Origin: Oceanivirga salmonicida
Lineage (GTDB): Bacteria > Fusobacteriota > Fusobacteriia > Fusobacteriales > Leptotrichiaceae
Direction: 5' to 3'
NCBI RefSeq assembly: GCF_001517915.1
Contig: NZ_LOQI01000004.1
Span: forward strand, 1-50,520
DNA: 50,520 bases
Under the pieces are notes generated by a model that ran no database searches, had not been told where the DNA came from, and worked only from the letters and a program-made list of their open reading frames with translations. The position numbers and the translations under genes were made by a program. Shown here in pieces: positions 1-8,258 of the stretch (positions are counted from its first letter, which is position 1; each line of letters opens with the position of its first letter).

Positions 1-29
1 TTAATGAACTTTTACGAAAAATTAAATGA
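1..29 (+). other. possible 3' tail of an upstream gene
   Basis: An open frame (NELLRKIK then TGA at 27-29) enters from the left edge and stops just before a hairpin terminator. A second open frame runs to TGA at 52-54, inside the hairpin. Either could be the end of a gene lying outside the window; too little is present to identify it. Confidence 0.2.
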
Positions 30-37
30 GCTATTAA

Positions 38-60
38 GGGCTCACTTTTGGTGAGCTTTC
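38..60 (+). terminator. intrinsic terminator of the upstream gene
   Basis: GCTCAC at 40-45 pairs perfectly with GTGAGC at 51-56 around a five-base loop and is followed by TTTC. It closes whatever is transcribed into the window from the left and isolates the tetR promoter. Confidence 0.55.
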
Positions 61-91
61 ACACTCCATATTTATTTTCTATTATCTAAAA

Positions 92-120
92 TTGACAAAT
101 TAGTTAAGACATGGTATGCT
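92..120 (+). promoter_or_regulatory. sigma-70 type promoter of tetR-hydrolase pair
   Basis: A perfect -35 box TTGACA (92-97) and a -10 box TATGCT (115-120) are separated by 17 bases. The start of transcription would fall near 127, just upstream of the palindrome at 134-149. Confidence 0.75.
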
Positions 121-133
121 TTAATTGAATATG

Positions 134-149
134 TTGACTGATTAGTCAA
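134..149 (+). promoter_or_regulatory. palindromic operator, probably bound by the TetR protein
   Basis: TTGACTGATTAGTCAA has perfect six-base arms around four central bases. It lies between the predicted transcription start and the ribosome binding site (154-160) of the TetR gene. TetR-family proteins usually bind a palindrome of this size beside their own gene, so autorepression is the natural reading; the binding itself is inferred. Confidence 0.6.
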
Positions 150-166
150 TTAAGGGAGGGAGCTTA

Positions 167-805
167 ATGGTTACTAAAAATTTTGAAAAAATTTCAGATG
201 ATAAAAAAGGGCGAATAATAGCTAAAGGAATTGAAATTTTTTCTAAATTTTCATTTGTAGAAGCACGTACTGATTTGATTGTTAATGAAGCTGGCATTTC
301 TAAAGGTTTGCTATTTTACTATTTTGGCAGTAAAAAGAATTTTTATTTGTATCTGCTTAATTATGCTGTTGATTTGTTGACACAAGATTTGAAATATGAA
401 GAAATTTATGATAATTTTTATGACATAATTTTTCATATGATGGATATGAAATATAATTTAATCACAAAATATCCAAATGAAACAAAGTTTTTAAATATGG
501 TTTCTAAAGAAACACACAAAGAAGTGAGTAAAGATGTTAGAAATATTTTTAACATATATCGTAAAAAATCAAGTGAAAAATCACGTGAAATTATTTTAAA
601 TGCTGTTAAAAAATTAAAACTAAGACAAGACATAGATATTCAAAAAATTGTTGAGAGTTTAAGCTTATATATTAATGCGATTGTAATGAAATATCTCCAT
701 TTGTATCAAGACAGTCCAATGGAGTTATTTGATAATTTTTATGAATTTAAAAAAGATGTGAAAGTATATCTTGATTTAATGATTTATGGAATTGTTATCA
801 AATAA
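167..805 (+). CDS. TetR/AcrR-family transcriptional regulator
   Basis: A 212-residue protein of usual family length. An N-terminal TetR helix-turn-helix lies at about residues 20-62, with the recognition region AGISKGLLFYYFGSKKNF (42-59) closely matching the family pattern. The C-terminal part is all-helical and varies with the ligand, which cannot be predicted here. A strong binding site (gggaggg, 154-160) fixes the ATG at 167. It is followed 33 bases later by an alpha/beta hydrolase, probably in the same transcript, so the regulator may respond to a substrate or toxicant handled by that enzyme. Several arginines use CGT or CGA, whereas the nucleoside operon nearby uses AGA almost exclusively, which suggests acquisition from another source. 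Confidence 0.9.
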   Translation: MVTKNFEKISDDKKGRIIAKGIEIFSKFSFVEARTDLIVNEAGISKGLLFYYFGSKKNFYLYLLNYAVDLLTQDLKYEEIYDNFYDIIFHMMDMKYNLITKYPNETKFLNMVSKETHKEVSKDVRNIFNIYRKKSSEKSREIILNAVKKLKLRQDIDIQKIVESLSLYINAIVMKYLHLYQDSPMELFDNFYEFKKDVKVYLDLMIYGIVIK

Positions 806-838
806 AGCTTTTAATATTATATTTAGGAGGAATATTGA

Positions 839-1873
839 ATGAATTATAAAAATCCGTACGAACACTTGTCTGGAAAGTTGAATAATAAAAAGCTGGTTAA
901 TGCTGGTTTTTCGGAAAAATCTTATGATACAGGAGATGTTAAACTGAACTATGTAGTTGGTCCTAATAATGGACCGAGTTTATTGTTGATTCCTGCTCAA
1001 ATAGGTATGTGGGAAAGTTATAAAAAAGTACTTTTAGCATTATCAAAAAATTTTCAAGTATATGCTATAGATATTAGAGGTCACGGAAAATCTTCTTGGA
1101 CACCAGGATATTATTCATGGGAAATTATTGGTGAAGATATAAAAATGTTTATAGAAAATGTAATAAAACAGAAAGTGATTATTAGTGGAAACTCATCAGG
1201 AGGTATTATTGCTCTATGGTGTGCTGCTAATATTCCTGAATATGTTTCTGGAATTATTCTTGAGGATGCACCTATTTTTTCTGCTGAAATGCCACGATTT
1301 AAAGAAAAAGATAAATTTGTATATAATGGGCTAAAACACCTTGTTAATCAAATCGGAAACATAAAAGATAGAGATTTGGCAAATTATTTTAAAGATATGG
1401 AAATGCCTGTCTCTGATAAGAGAATAAAAAAAATTCCAAATTGGTTTGTTAATTGGTTATCACGAAAGATAAAGAAGTTCCAAAATAAATATCCTTATAT
1501 CCCAGTTGAAGTTGGATTTCCAGATAGCTTGCGTTTATTAATTAAATCATTATCTATGTTTGACCCAGATTTTGCCAGAGCATTTGTAGATGGTAGATTT
1601 TATGACGGTATTATTCATGAAGAAGCTTTTAAGAAAACAAAATGTCCTATATTACTTATTCAAGCTGACTGGAAACGATATGAAAAATATGGACTTGTAG
1701 GAGCATTTGATGACGATGATGCTAAGCATGCTATTTCTTTAGCTCCACAAATAATATATAAAAAAGTTTCGGCTAATCATGTCATTCATGCTTTTAAACC
1801 TAAAAAGTATATTGAATTATTGTTAGAATTTGAGAAAATAGTATCTGATGGTTCTAACTATAATGGAAAATGA
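839..1873 (+). CDS. alpha/beta-hydrolase fold enzyme
   Basis: A 344-residue cytoplasmic protein with no signal peptide. The order is typical of the fold: a strand and oxyanion region (LLLIPAQIGMWES, about 48-60), the motif YAIDIRGHGKS (75-85), the nucleophile elbow GNSSGG (117-122, Ser119 as nucleophile), the strand CPILLIQADW before the acid residue, and a histidine near the end (NHVIH, His314 or His317). The substrate cannot be named; such enzymes include esterases, lipases and C-C hydrolases. The binding site aggagga at 823-829 supports the start. It probably forms a two-gene operon with the preceding TetR gene and shares its CGN arginine codons. Confidence 0.85.
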   Translation: MNYKNPYEHLSGKLNNKKLVNAGFSEKSYDTGDVKLNYVVGPNNGPSLLLIPAQIGMWESYKKVLLALSKNFQVYAIDIRGHGKSSWTPGYYSWEIIGEDIKMFIENVIKQKVIISGNSSGGIIALWCAANIPEYVSGIILEDAPIFSAEMPRFKEKDKFVYNGLKHLVNQIGNIKDRDLANYFKDMEMPVSDKRIKKIPNWFVNWLSRKIKKFQNKYPYIPVEVGFPDSLRLLIKSLSMFDPDFARAFVDGRFYDGIIHEEAFKKTKCPILLIQADWKRYEKYGLVGAFDDDDAKHAISLAPQIIYKKVSANHVIHAFKPKKYIELLLEFEKIVSDGSNYNGK

Positions 1874-1924
1874 TGAAGATGTTGCTAACAGAATGACAAC
1901 TGTGGCATAAAAAATATAAAATAA

Positions 1925-1979
1925 AAAAATAGACTGCTATAATAAGTAAATTTACTTATATTTAAAACAGTCTATTTTT
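1925..1979. terminator. bidirectional terminator between convergent genes
   Basis: A 12-base arm AAAAATAGACTG (1925-1936) pairs perfectly with CAGTCTATTTTT (1968-1979), and the loop itself contains a perfect 18-base palindrome (1942-1959). The A-run on one side and T-run on the other allow termination of the hydrolase transcript and of the convergent acetyltransferase, whose stop codon overlaps the hairpin. Confidence 0.85.
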
Positions 1980-2514
1980 AATATATAAATTCTTCTTTTA
2001 AAATAGAATAATATGCATCATCACAAATCCCGCTATTATTTATACCATTTTGTCTTAAAGTTCCCTCATATTTTATTTTACATTTTTTCATAACTAATCC
2101 TGAATTAATATTTCTTGTATCATGTCTAGCACGAATTAAAGTACAATCAGTATTAGTAAACATATAATTTATAACAGCATTTAGTGCTTCGGACATTATA
2201 CCTTTATTCCAATATTTTTTTGATAAACAATAACCTATTTCAGTAGATTTAAAAATGTCATTTAATTTTCCTGCTTGAATACTGCCTATAACCTTGTTAT
2301 CTACTTTTAAACATATTGCCCAAAGAAAATAGTCTCCATTTTCATAGTTTTTTACCCAAGTTTCTAATAAGGTCTTTGTTTCATTAATATTATTATGCGG
2401 TTTCCATGTTATATATTTTGTAACTTCTTCATCATTTGCATAATTTTCAAACATATCTTTTGCATCACTAACTTTAAATTTTCTTAATATTAGTCTGTCT
2501 GTTTCAATTTTCAT
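1978..2514 (-). CDS. GNAT-family N-acetyltransferase (RimJ/RimL-like)
   Basis: A 178-residue protein that begins ETDRLILRKFKVSDA, the typical opening of RimJ/RimL-type acetyltransferases. The acetyl-CoA motif region EIGYCLSKKYWNKGIMSEALNAVINYMF falls in the middle, followed by ARHDTRNINSGLVMKKC, the helix that completes the site. The family moves an acetyl group from acetyl-CoA to an amine: the N-terminus of a ribosomal protein, an antibiotic or a small metabolite; the target is not readable. A strong binding site (gtaaaggagg on the minus strand, about 2520-2529) fixes the start. It is convergent with the hydrolase and divergent from the nucleoside operon, and stands alone. Confidence 0.88.
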   Translation of the reverse strand: MKIETDRLILRKFKVSDAKDMFENYANDEEVTKYITWKPHNNINETKTLLETWVKNYENGDYFLWAICLKVDNKVIGSIQAGKLNDIFKSTEIGYCLSKKYWNKGIMSEALNAVINYMFTNTDCTLIRARHDTRNINSGLVMKKCKIKYEGTLRQNGINNSGICDDAYYSILKEEFIY

Positions 2515-2536
2515 AGAGAACCTCCTTTACATATAT

Positions 2537-2565
2537 ATTATATATATTTTAAATAATAAAAACAA
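2537..2565 (-). promoter_or_regulatory. promoter of the GNAT gene
   Basis: On the minus strand TTGTTT (2565-2560) and a perfect TATAAT (2542-2537) are separated by 17 bases. Transcription would start close to the ribosome binding site, giving a short leader. Confidence 0.55.
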
Positions 2566-2578
2566 TTTAATAATTTTA

Positions 2579-2606
2579 TTGCATTTTTTTGTTTTCAAGG
2601 TAAAAT
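2579..2606 (+). promoter_or_regulatory. promoter of the nucleoside salvage operon
   Basis: TTGCAT (2579-2584) and TAAAAT (2601-2606) are separated by 16 bases. The match is moderate, as expected for a regulated promoter. It directly abuts a LacI-type palindrome at 2608-2622, so a bound repressor would block start of transcription. Confidence 0.5.
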
Positions 2607-2607
2607 A

Positions 2608-2622
2608 TGGTATCGATTACAA
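2608..2622 (+). promoter_or_regulatory. LacI-family operator candidate
   Basis: TGGTATCGATTACAA is a partial palindrome centred on the CG dinucleotide of ATCGAT, the layout typical of LacI/GalR-family operators; five of the seven base pairs I compared are symmetric. The LacI-family gene that follows the operon (10329) is the obvious candidate to bind it. Confidence 0.5.
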
Positions 2623-2635
2623 AAGGAGAGGAGAA

Positions 2636-3553
2636 ATGATGAAAAAAGCTTTAATAGTCGGGAGTCTCAATATGGATATGACATTTCGTGTAGAAGAATT
2701 TGCTAAAAAAGGAGAAACAATATTTGCTACTAGCTATTATGAAAGCTGTGGTGGTAAGGGTGCTAATCAGGCAGTTGCTATAGCGAAATTAGGGCTAGAA
2801 ACAGAAATGTTAGGAATGGTTGGAAATGATTTAGAAGGGACTAAACTTATAAAAAATTTAGAAACTTTTAAAATTAAGTGTAGAATTTTAAAATCAGACT
2901 ATCCTAGTGGTAGAGCAGTAATAACAGTAGATAAAAACGGAGACAATAATATAATTGTGTTATCTGGTAGTAACTATATGATAAGAAAAGAAGATATAGA
3001 CAATAATATTGAATCAATAAAAAATAATGATATAGTAATACTTCAAAATGAAATACCAGAAGAAGTTATAGAATATACATTAGAAAGAGCAAAAGAATTT
3101 GAAAAGCTTACAATATTTAATCCTGCTCCTGCTAAAAAATTGACAGAAATTGAGTTGAAAAAAACTGATTATTTAATATTGAATGAAACTGAAATGGAAG
3201 AGATTTTTTCACAAAATGTTACCGATACCAATTTTAAAGAAAAAATATTAGTATTAAAAAAACAGAAAGAAATAAAAAATATATTATTAACATTAGGAGA
3301 AGACGGAGTAATATTATTTAATGAAAAAAATCAAATAAAAGAGTTTAATGCATATAAGGTTAATGCAATAGATACAACTGCTGCAGGAGATGCTTTTATA
3401 GGAGCATTTGCTTCTAAAGTCTTAAATGAAGGTGTGGATAAAGCTATAAAATATGCAACTGCAGTATCAGCAATAGTTGTAACAAGAAAAGGGGCTCAAG
3501 ATTCTATACCTAATGTTGATGAAATAGGTAAGTTTATAAAGGAGAGATTATGA
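2636..3553 (+). CDS. rbsK: ribokinase (PfkB family)
   Basis: Ribokinase phosphorylates D-ribose to ribose 5-phosphate with ATP. The 305-residue product has both PfkB signatures: GGKGANQAVAIAKLG near residues 39-53, and DTTAAGDAF at 246-254 with Asp252 as the catalytic base. I chose the ATG at 2636 (MMKKALIVGSLNMD) because it has the binding site aaaggagag just upstream; an in-frame TTG at 2579 lies inside the promoter and is unlikely. As first gene of the operon, it would use ribose released by the two nucleoside hydrolases at the other end. Its stop overlaps the next start by four bases (ATGA), so translation is coupled. Related PfkB sugar or nucleoside kinases are the alternative, but length and context favour ribokinase. 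Confidence 0.88.
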   Translation: MMKKALIVGSLNMDMTFRVEEFAKKGETIFATSYYESCGGKGANQAVAIAKLGLETEMLGMVGNDLEGTKLIKNLETFKIKCRILKSDYPSGRAVITVDKNGDNNIIVLSGSNYMIRKEDIDNNIESIKNNDIVILQNEIPEEVIEYTLERAKEFEKLTIFNPAPAKKLTEIELKKTDYLILNETEMEEIFSQNVTDTNFKEKILVLKKQKEIKNILLTLGEDGVILFNEKNQIKEFNAYKVNAIDTTAAGDAFIGAFASKVLNEGVDKAIKYATAVSAIVVTRKGAQDSIPNVDEIGKFIKERL

Positions 3554-5115
3554 TATCTAGTGGTGAATATGTTCTTGAAATGAGAGATATAGTTAAGGTA
3601 TATAATAATGGTTTTGTTGCTAATAATAATGTTAATTTACTGATTAAAAAAGGTGAGATTCATGCGTTAGTAGGGGAAAATGGAGCAGGGAAAAGTACTC
3701 TTATGAAGATGCTATTTGGTGTTGAAAAACCTACTAAAGGGAAAATATTATTAAATGGAAAAGAGATAAAAATTGACAATCCTTTGAATGCAATTAATTA
3801 TGGAATAGGTATGGTGCATCAACATTTTATGTTAGCCCCTTCATTAACTGTTATGGAAAATATGATAATGGGGATAGAACCTAAAAAAAATGGATTTATA
3901 GATTATCAAAAAGCAGAACAAATGGTTAAGCAAATATCTGAAAAATATAATTTGCCGATTAATCCATTAGATAAAGTTGAAGATTTACCAGTGGGAATAA
4001 AACAAAGAATTGAAATATTAAAAGCTCTATTAAGAGGTGCAGATATACTTATTTTAGATGAACCAACAGCTGTTTTAACACCACAAGAGACAGAAAAATT
4101 ATTTGTGCAATTGAAAAAATTAAAAGAAAATGGGCATACTATAATATTTATATCTCATAAATTGAAGGAAATAAAACAAATATGTGATAGATTAACTATA
4201 CTTAGACATGGAAAATCAGTAGGAGTTAAAATAGTAAAAGATGTTACAGAGCAAGAAATATCAAAATTAATGGTAGGAAGAGATGTAATATTAAAAGTTG
4301 AAAAAGAAGAAGCTTTTCCTACAAAAGTAGTAGCAAAAATAAGAAATTTAAAAATTAAAAATAAAATTGGAACAATTAAAGTTAAAGGAATAAATTTTGA
4401 TGTTAGAAAAGGAGAAATATTAGGGATTGCAGGTATAGAAGGAAATGGACAAACTGAGTTAGCTGAAGCAATAACTGGAATTAGTAATAATTATGATGGG
4501 GAAATTAAAATAAAAGATTTAGATATAAAAAAATATTCTATTAGAAAGATAAGAGAATTAGGGACAGCGCATGTCCCAGAAGATAGAATGACATATGGTA
4601 TTGTAGAAAATGGAAGTATCAAAGAAAATTTAATAGCATCTTCATATTATAAAAAAGATTATAATAAATTTTTCTTATTTAAAAAAGATAAAATAGAAAA
4701 AAAATCAGATCTATTAATAGAAAATTATAAAATAAAATGCGATGATAAGTTTCAACCAGTCAAAATGTTATCTGGTGGAAATATTCAAAAAGTTGTAGTT
4801 GCAAGAGAATTTTCTTCTAATCCAGAATTTATACTTATCAATCAACCTACAAGAGGAGTAGATGTTGGAGCAATAGAGTTTATTCATAAAAGAATAGTAG
4901 AATTAAGGGATAATGGGACAGCAGTATTATTGATTTCAGCAGATTTGAATGAGGTTTTAGAATTATCGGATAGTTTATTAGTTATGTGTGAAGGTAAGAT
5001 AGTGGCCTATTTTAAAGATACTTCATCAGTAACAGAAAAAGAATTGGGAGAATATTTATTAGGTTTGAAAAAAATGAATGAAGTAGAGATAGGTGGTGTA
5101 GTATATGAAAAATAA
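3550..5115 (+). CDS. nucleoside ABC transporter, double ATPase subunit
   Basis: A 521-residue protein with two fused ATPase domains, the layout of sugar and nucleoside importers of the RbsA/NupA/YufO group. Domain one has Walker A GENGAGKST (42-50), the signature PVGIKQRIEIL and Walker B ADILILDEPTAVLT. Domain two has a degenerate Walker A (GIEGNGQTEL, about 298), the signature LSGGNIQK and FILINQPTRGVDVG, where the usual Walker B acidic residues are replaced; this asymmetry is normal for the family, so domain one probably does most of the hydrolysis. It powers import through the two permeases encoded next. Binding site aaaggagaga precedes the ATG. Confidence 0.93.
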   Translation: MISSGEYVLEMRDIVKVYNNGFVANNNVNLLIKKGEIHALVGENGAGKSTLMKMLFGVEKPTKGKILLNGKEIKIDNPLNAINYGIGMVHQHFMLAPSLTVMENMIMGIEPKKNGFIDYQKAEQMVKQISEKYNLPINPLDKVEDLPVGIKQRIEILKALLRGADILILDEPTAVLTPQETEKLFVQLKKLKENGHTIIFISHKLKEIKQICDRLTILRHGKSVGVKIVKDVTEQEISKLMVGRDVILKVEKEEAFPTKVVAKIRNLKIKNKIGTIKVKGINFDVRKGEILGIAGIEGNGQTELAEAITGISNNYDGEIKIKDLDIKKYSIRKIRELGTAHVPEDRMTYGIVENGSIKENLIASSYYKKDYNKFFLFKKDKIEKKSDLLIENYKIKCDDKFQPVKMLSGGNIQKVVVAREFSSNPEFILINQPTRGVDVGAIEFIHKRIVELRDNGTAVLLISADLNEVLELSDSLLVMCEGKIVAYFKDTSSVTEKELGEYLLGLKKMNEVEIGGVVYEK

Positions 5116-6193
5116 AGTATCAAGTAGCAAATCTATAGAATTAAAATTTGATTTAATCAGAACATTACTGGCCATTTTTATATCTTTAATAATTGCATTT
5201 ATTTTTATATTTATAGTAAGTGAAGAACCTTATGAAGCTATAAAACGATTTTTTATAGGTCCAATAATGAATAAAAGAAATTTTGGAAATGTAATAGAAT
5301 TGACGATACCATTAATATTCGCAGGATTATCAATATCTGTAATGTTTCAAGCAAATCAATTTAATATGGCAGCAGAAGGAGCGTTTTTCTTAGGAGGTTT
5401 ATCATCTTCGATAATTGCAGTAGGAATTCAATTGCCTTTTGGAATACATCCAATGATTGCGATACTTTTTGGAGGAATAGTTGGAACATTTGTATGTTTA
5501 ATACCTGCGATTTTAAAGGTTGTTTGGAATGCTAATGAAATAGTTTCATCTTTAATGCTTAATTATATTATTTTATACTTAGGAACATATATATTACAGT
5601 ATTATTTATTGGATACAACAGCAGGTTATAGTGCTACTCATAAATTTTTAAAAAGTGCAAAATTACCAATTTTATTAAGTAAAACAAGAATACATTTTGG
5701 AATAATAATAGCATTAATATTAGTTGTAGTAACTTATATATTTGTATATAAAAATAAGTATGGTTATGAAATTAGAATATTAGGGCAAAATATTAATTTT
5801 GCTAAATATACAGGAATTAGTGTTGGTGGAACTATAATATTATCTCAAATTATAGGTGGATTTATTGCAGGAATTGGAGGAGCCATAGAAGTTTTAGGAA
5901 TGTACACAAGATTTTCTTGGGTAGCTTTACCTGGTTATGGATTCGATGGAATAATAATAGCAATACTTTCTAAAAATAATCCTTTATTTGTACCATTAGC
6001 AGCATTCTTTTTGGCATATTTGAGAATAGGTGCAGATATAATGTCTAGAAGAACAGATGTGGCTCCAGAAGTTGTATCAATAGTTCAGGCGATGATAATA
6101 TTATTAATAGCAGCAAAAATGTTTTTATCTAAATATAAAAATAGGAAAATTATAGAAAATTCACAATTAAAATTAAAAGAAGGTGATAAATAA
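5105..6193 (+). CDS. nucleoside ABC transporter permease (first subunit)
   Basis: A 362-residue multi-pass inner-membrane protein of the BPD_transp_2 family (YufP/NupB-like). The first membrane helix is at about residues 17-38, followed by a periplasmic loop containing the family phrase EPYEAIKRFFIGP and about eight further hydrophobic segments. The stretch FQANQFNMAAEGAFFLGG is the conserved permease motif seen in sugar and nucleoside importers. It pairs with the following permease to form the channel. The ATG overlaps the end of the ATPase gene and has aggtgg at about 5090; the last base overlaps the next start. Confidence 0.9.
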   Translation: MKNKVSSSKSIELKFDLIRTLLAIFISLIIAFIFIFIVSEEPYEAIKRFFIGPIMNKRNFGNVIELTIPLIFAGLSISVMFQANQFNMAAEGAFFLGGLSSSIIAVGIQLPFGIHPMIAILFGGIVGTFVCLIPAILKVVWNANEIVSSLMLNYIILYLGTYILQYYLLDTTAGYSATHKFLKSAKLPILLSKTRIHFGIIIALILVVVTYIFVYKNKYGYEIRILGQNINFAKYTGISVGGTIILSQIIGGFIAGIGGAIEVLGMYTRFSWVALPGYGFDGIIIAILSKNNPLFVPLAAFFLAYLRIGADIMSRRTDVAPEVVSIVQAMIILLIAAKMFLSKYKNRKIIENSQLKLKEGDK

Positions 6194-7143
6194 TGAATAA
6201 TTTAGTAAATGCAATTTTTTCTGCTGACTTTGTATATTCAATATTTAGGTTGACGACACCTATCTTATTAGCAGCACTAGCTGCATTAATAACTGATAGG
6301 GCAGGAGTTATGAATATAGGATTAGAAGGTATAATGTTATCATCTGCACTTATGGGAGTAATAGGAAGTGCATATTTAAAAAGTGCATTTTTAGGGTTAT
6401 TATGTGCAATAATAACAGGTATTATAATAGCTGTAATAATGGCATATTTTGCATTAAATTTAGATACAAATATAATATTAACGGGTATTGCCATTAATCT
6501 ATTAGCATCAGGTGGAACTGTGTTTTTGCTTTATTCTGTATCAGGAGATAAGGGAATATCAGCCTCATTAGCAAGTTTAACATTACCTACTGTTAGAATA
6601 CCTATAATAGATAGCATTCCTGTATTAGGTAGGATGTTATCTAACCATAATGTATTAACATATGTTTCACTTATATTAGTTTTAGTTATATGGTTAGTCT
6701 TGTATAGAACTTCATTAGGATTAAGAATAAGAATAGTAGGTGAAAATCCTGATGCAGCTAAAAGTGTAGGAATAAATGTTATAAAAATAAAATATTATGC
6801 ATTACTTATTAGTGGCTTTTTGGCATCATTAGGTGGAGCATATATGTCTATGGGGTATATTGATAAATTTGCAAGAGATATGACAGCAGGTCGTGGATTT
6901 ATAGCATTGGCAGCAGAAGCATTAGGAAGAGGGACTCCTTTTGGTACTTTAATATCTTCTATAATATTTGGAACTGCAGATGCTCTTGCTAGTAATTTAC
7001 AAATATTAAGTATACCAGCACAATTTATCCAGATGATACCATATATATTTACAATAGTAGGATTAATTGTTTATTCAATAAGTAAAAATAATAAAATAAA
7101 GTTATTAAAATTAGGAAATGATAAAAATGAGGAGGAAAAATGA
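6193..7143 (+). CDS. nucleoside ABC transporter permease (second subunit)
   Basis: A 316-residue multi-pass membrane protein of the same BPD_transp_2 family (YufQ/NupC-like). The motif DRAGVMNIGLEGIMLSSALMG (about 30-50) is the counterpart of the NMAAEGAFF motif in the first permease and is diagnostic for this subunit. Eight or more hydrophobic segments follow. It forms a heterodimeric channel with the product of the gene before it. Its stop overlaps the start of the binding-protein gene (ATGA at 7140), with a perfect aggagg site at 7130-7135 inside its own coding end. Confidence 0.9.
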   Translation: MNNLVNAIFSADFVYSIFRLTTPILLAALAALITDRAGVMNIGLEGIMLSSALMGVIGSAYLKSAFLGLLCAIITGIIIAVIMAYFALNLDTNIILTGIAINLLASGGTVFLLYSVSGDKGISASLASLTLPTVRIPIIDSIPVLGRMLSNHNVLTYVSLILVLVIWLVLYRTSLGLRIRIVGENPDAAKSVGINVIKIKYYALLISGFLASLGGAYMSMGYIDKFARDMTAGRGFIALAAEALGRGTPFGTLISSIIFGTADALASNLQILSIPAQFIQMIPYIFTIVGLIVYSISKNNKIKLLKLGNDKNEEEK

Positions 7144-8231
7144 AAGGGAAAATTATTAAAGTATTATCAACTATTATGTTTTTAGTTGTTTTTTTAGTTA
7201 GTTGTGGCGGTAGTGAGTCAACAAGTGAAGAGAAAAAAGATGGGAAATTAAATGTTGCAATATTATTAAATGGTACATTGGGAGATAAGGCATTTTTTGA
7301 TTCAGCAGCAAATGGTGGTAAAATGATTGAAGAAAAATTAGGTGCAAATGTAAAAATTGTTGAAATGACCGAAGATGAAACAAAATGGCTTCCAACATTA
7401 ACAGATTTTTCAGAAGATGAAGATACTGATATTATAATCGTTGGGACTTGGCAAATGAAAGAAAAATTAGAACAATTAGCACCAAATTATCCTGACAAGA
7501 AATATATAATTTTTGATACTTCAGTAAATTATAAAGAATTTGACTTGCCTAATGTGTATTCAATAGAATATAAACAAAATGAAGGATCTTTCTTAGCAGG
7601 AGCGGTAGCAGCATTAGAAACTAAAACAGGTTTAGTTGGTTTTGTTGGAGGAATGGAAATACAAGTAGTAAATGATTTTTTATTAGGATATATACAAGGT
7701 GTAAAATCAATAAATAAAGATATTAAAATGAATATATCATATATAGGAGATTTTAAAGATAGTGCGAAAGGAAAAGAATTAGCTTTAGCTCAAATAAATC
7801 AAGGTAGTGATATAATATTCCAAGTTGCAAGTACAGCAGGTTTAGGAGTTATAGATGCAGTAACTGAAAAAAATAAATTGTCTATTGGTGTAGATAGTGA
7901 TCAAGCTGTAGCATTTTTAGATAAAGATTCAGAAAAAGCCAACCATATTTTAACTTCTGCACTAAAAAGAATAGATATATCTTTATTCCGTGCCATAAAA
8001 TTAGCAAAAGAAGATAAATTACCATGGGGAGAAAGAGAAGTCTTAGGTATACAAGAAGAATGTATAGGAATAGCTAAAAATGATATATTTAATAATTTAG
8101 CATCTAAGGAAACTATAGAAAAGGTAAATAAACTAGAAAAAGAAATATTAGAAGGAAAAATTAAAGTAGATACAGCTTACGGAAAAACAACAGAACAAAT
8201 TGCAGAAATAAAAAATACTGTAAAACCATAA
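7140..8231 (+). CDS. BMP/PnrA-family nucleoside-binding lipoprotein
   Basis: The substrate-binding component of the importer, 363 residues. A lipoprotein signal peptide ends in the lipobox LVSC with Cys22 as the lipidated residue, so it would be anchored at the membrane facing the periplasm and processed by the LspA encoded in this window. The body matches the Bmp/Med/PnrA family: an opening strand (LNVAILLNGTLGDKAFFDSAANGG), DIIIVGTWQMK, GSFLAGAVAALETKTGLVGFVGGME, and GVDSDQA near the hinge. Known members bind purine nucleosides rather than sugars, which agrees with the hydrolases downstream. The last transport gene is followed after 27 bases by the hydrolases. Confidence 0.9.
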   Translation: MKGKIIKVLSTIMFLVVFLVSCGGSESTSEEKKDGKLNVAILLNGTLGDKAFFDSAANGGKMIEEKLGANVKIVEMTEDETKWLPTLTDFSEDEDTDIIIVGTWQMKEKLEQLAPNYPDKKYIIFDTSVNYKEFDLPNVYSIEYKQNEGSFLAGAVAALETKTGLVGFVGGMEIQVVNDFLLGYIQGVKSINKDIKMNISYIGDFKDSAKGKELALAQINQGSDIIFQVASTAGLGVIDAVTEKNKLSIGVDSDQAVAFLDKDSEKANHILTSALKRIDISLFRAIKLAKEDKLPWGEREVLGIQEECIGIAKNDIFNNLASKETIEKVNKLEKEILEGKIKVDTAYGKTTEQIAEIKNTVKP

Positions 8232-8258
8232 AATAAATAGATGGAGGATTAGAAAGAA

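Noticed and set aside
1925-1979. Similarity of AGTCTATTTTTA near 1970 to the IS3 end at 11658
   Set aside because: The match is short and AT-rich and the sequence is fully explained as an arm of the bidirectional terminator.
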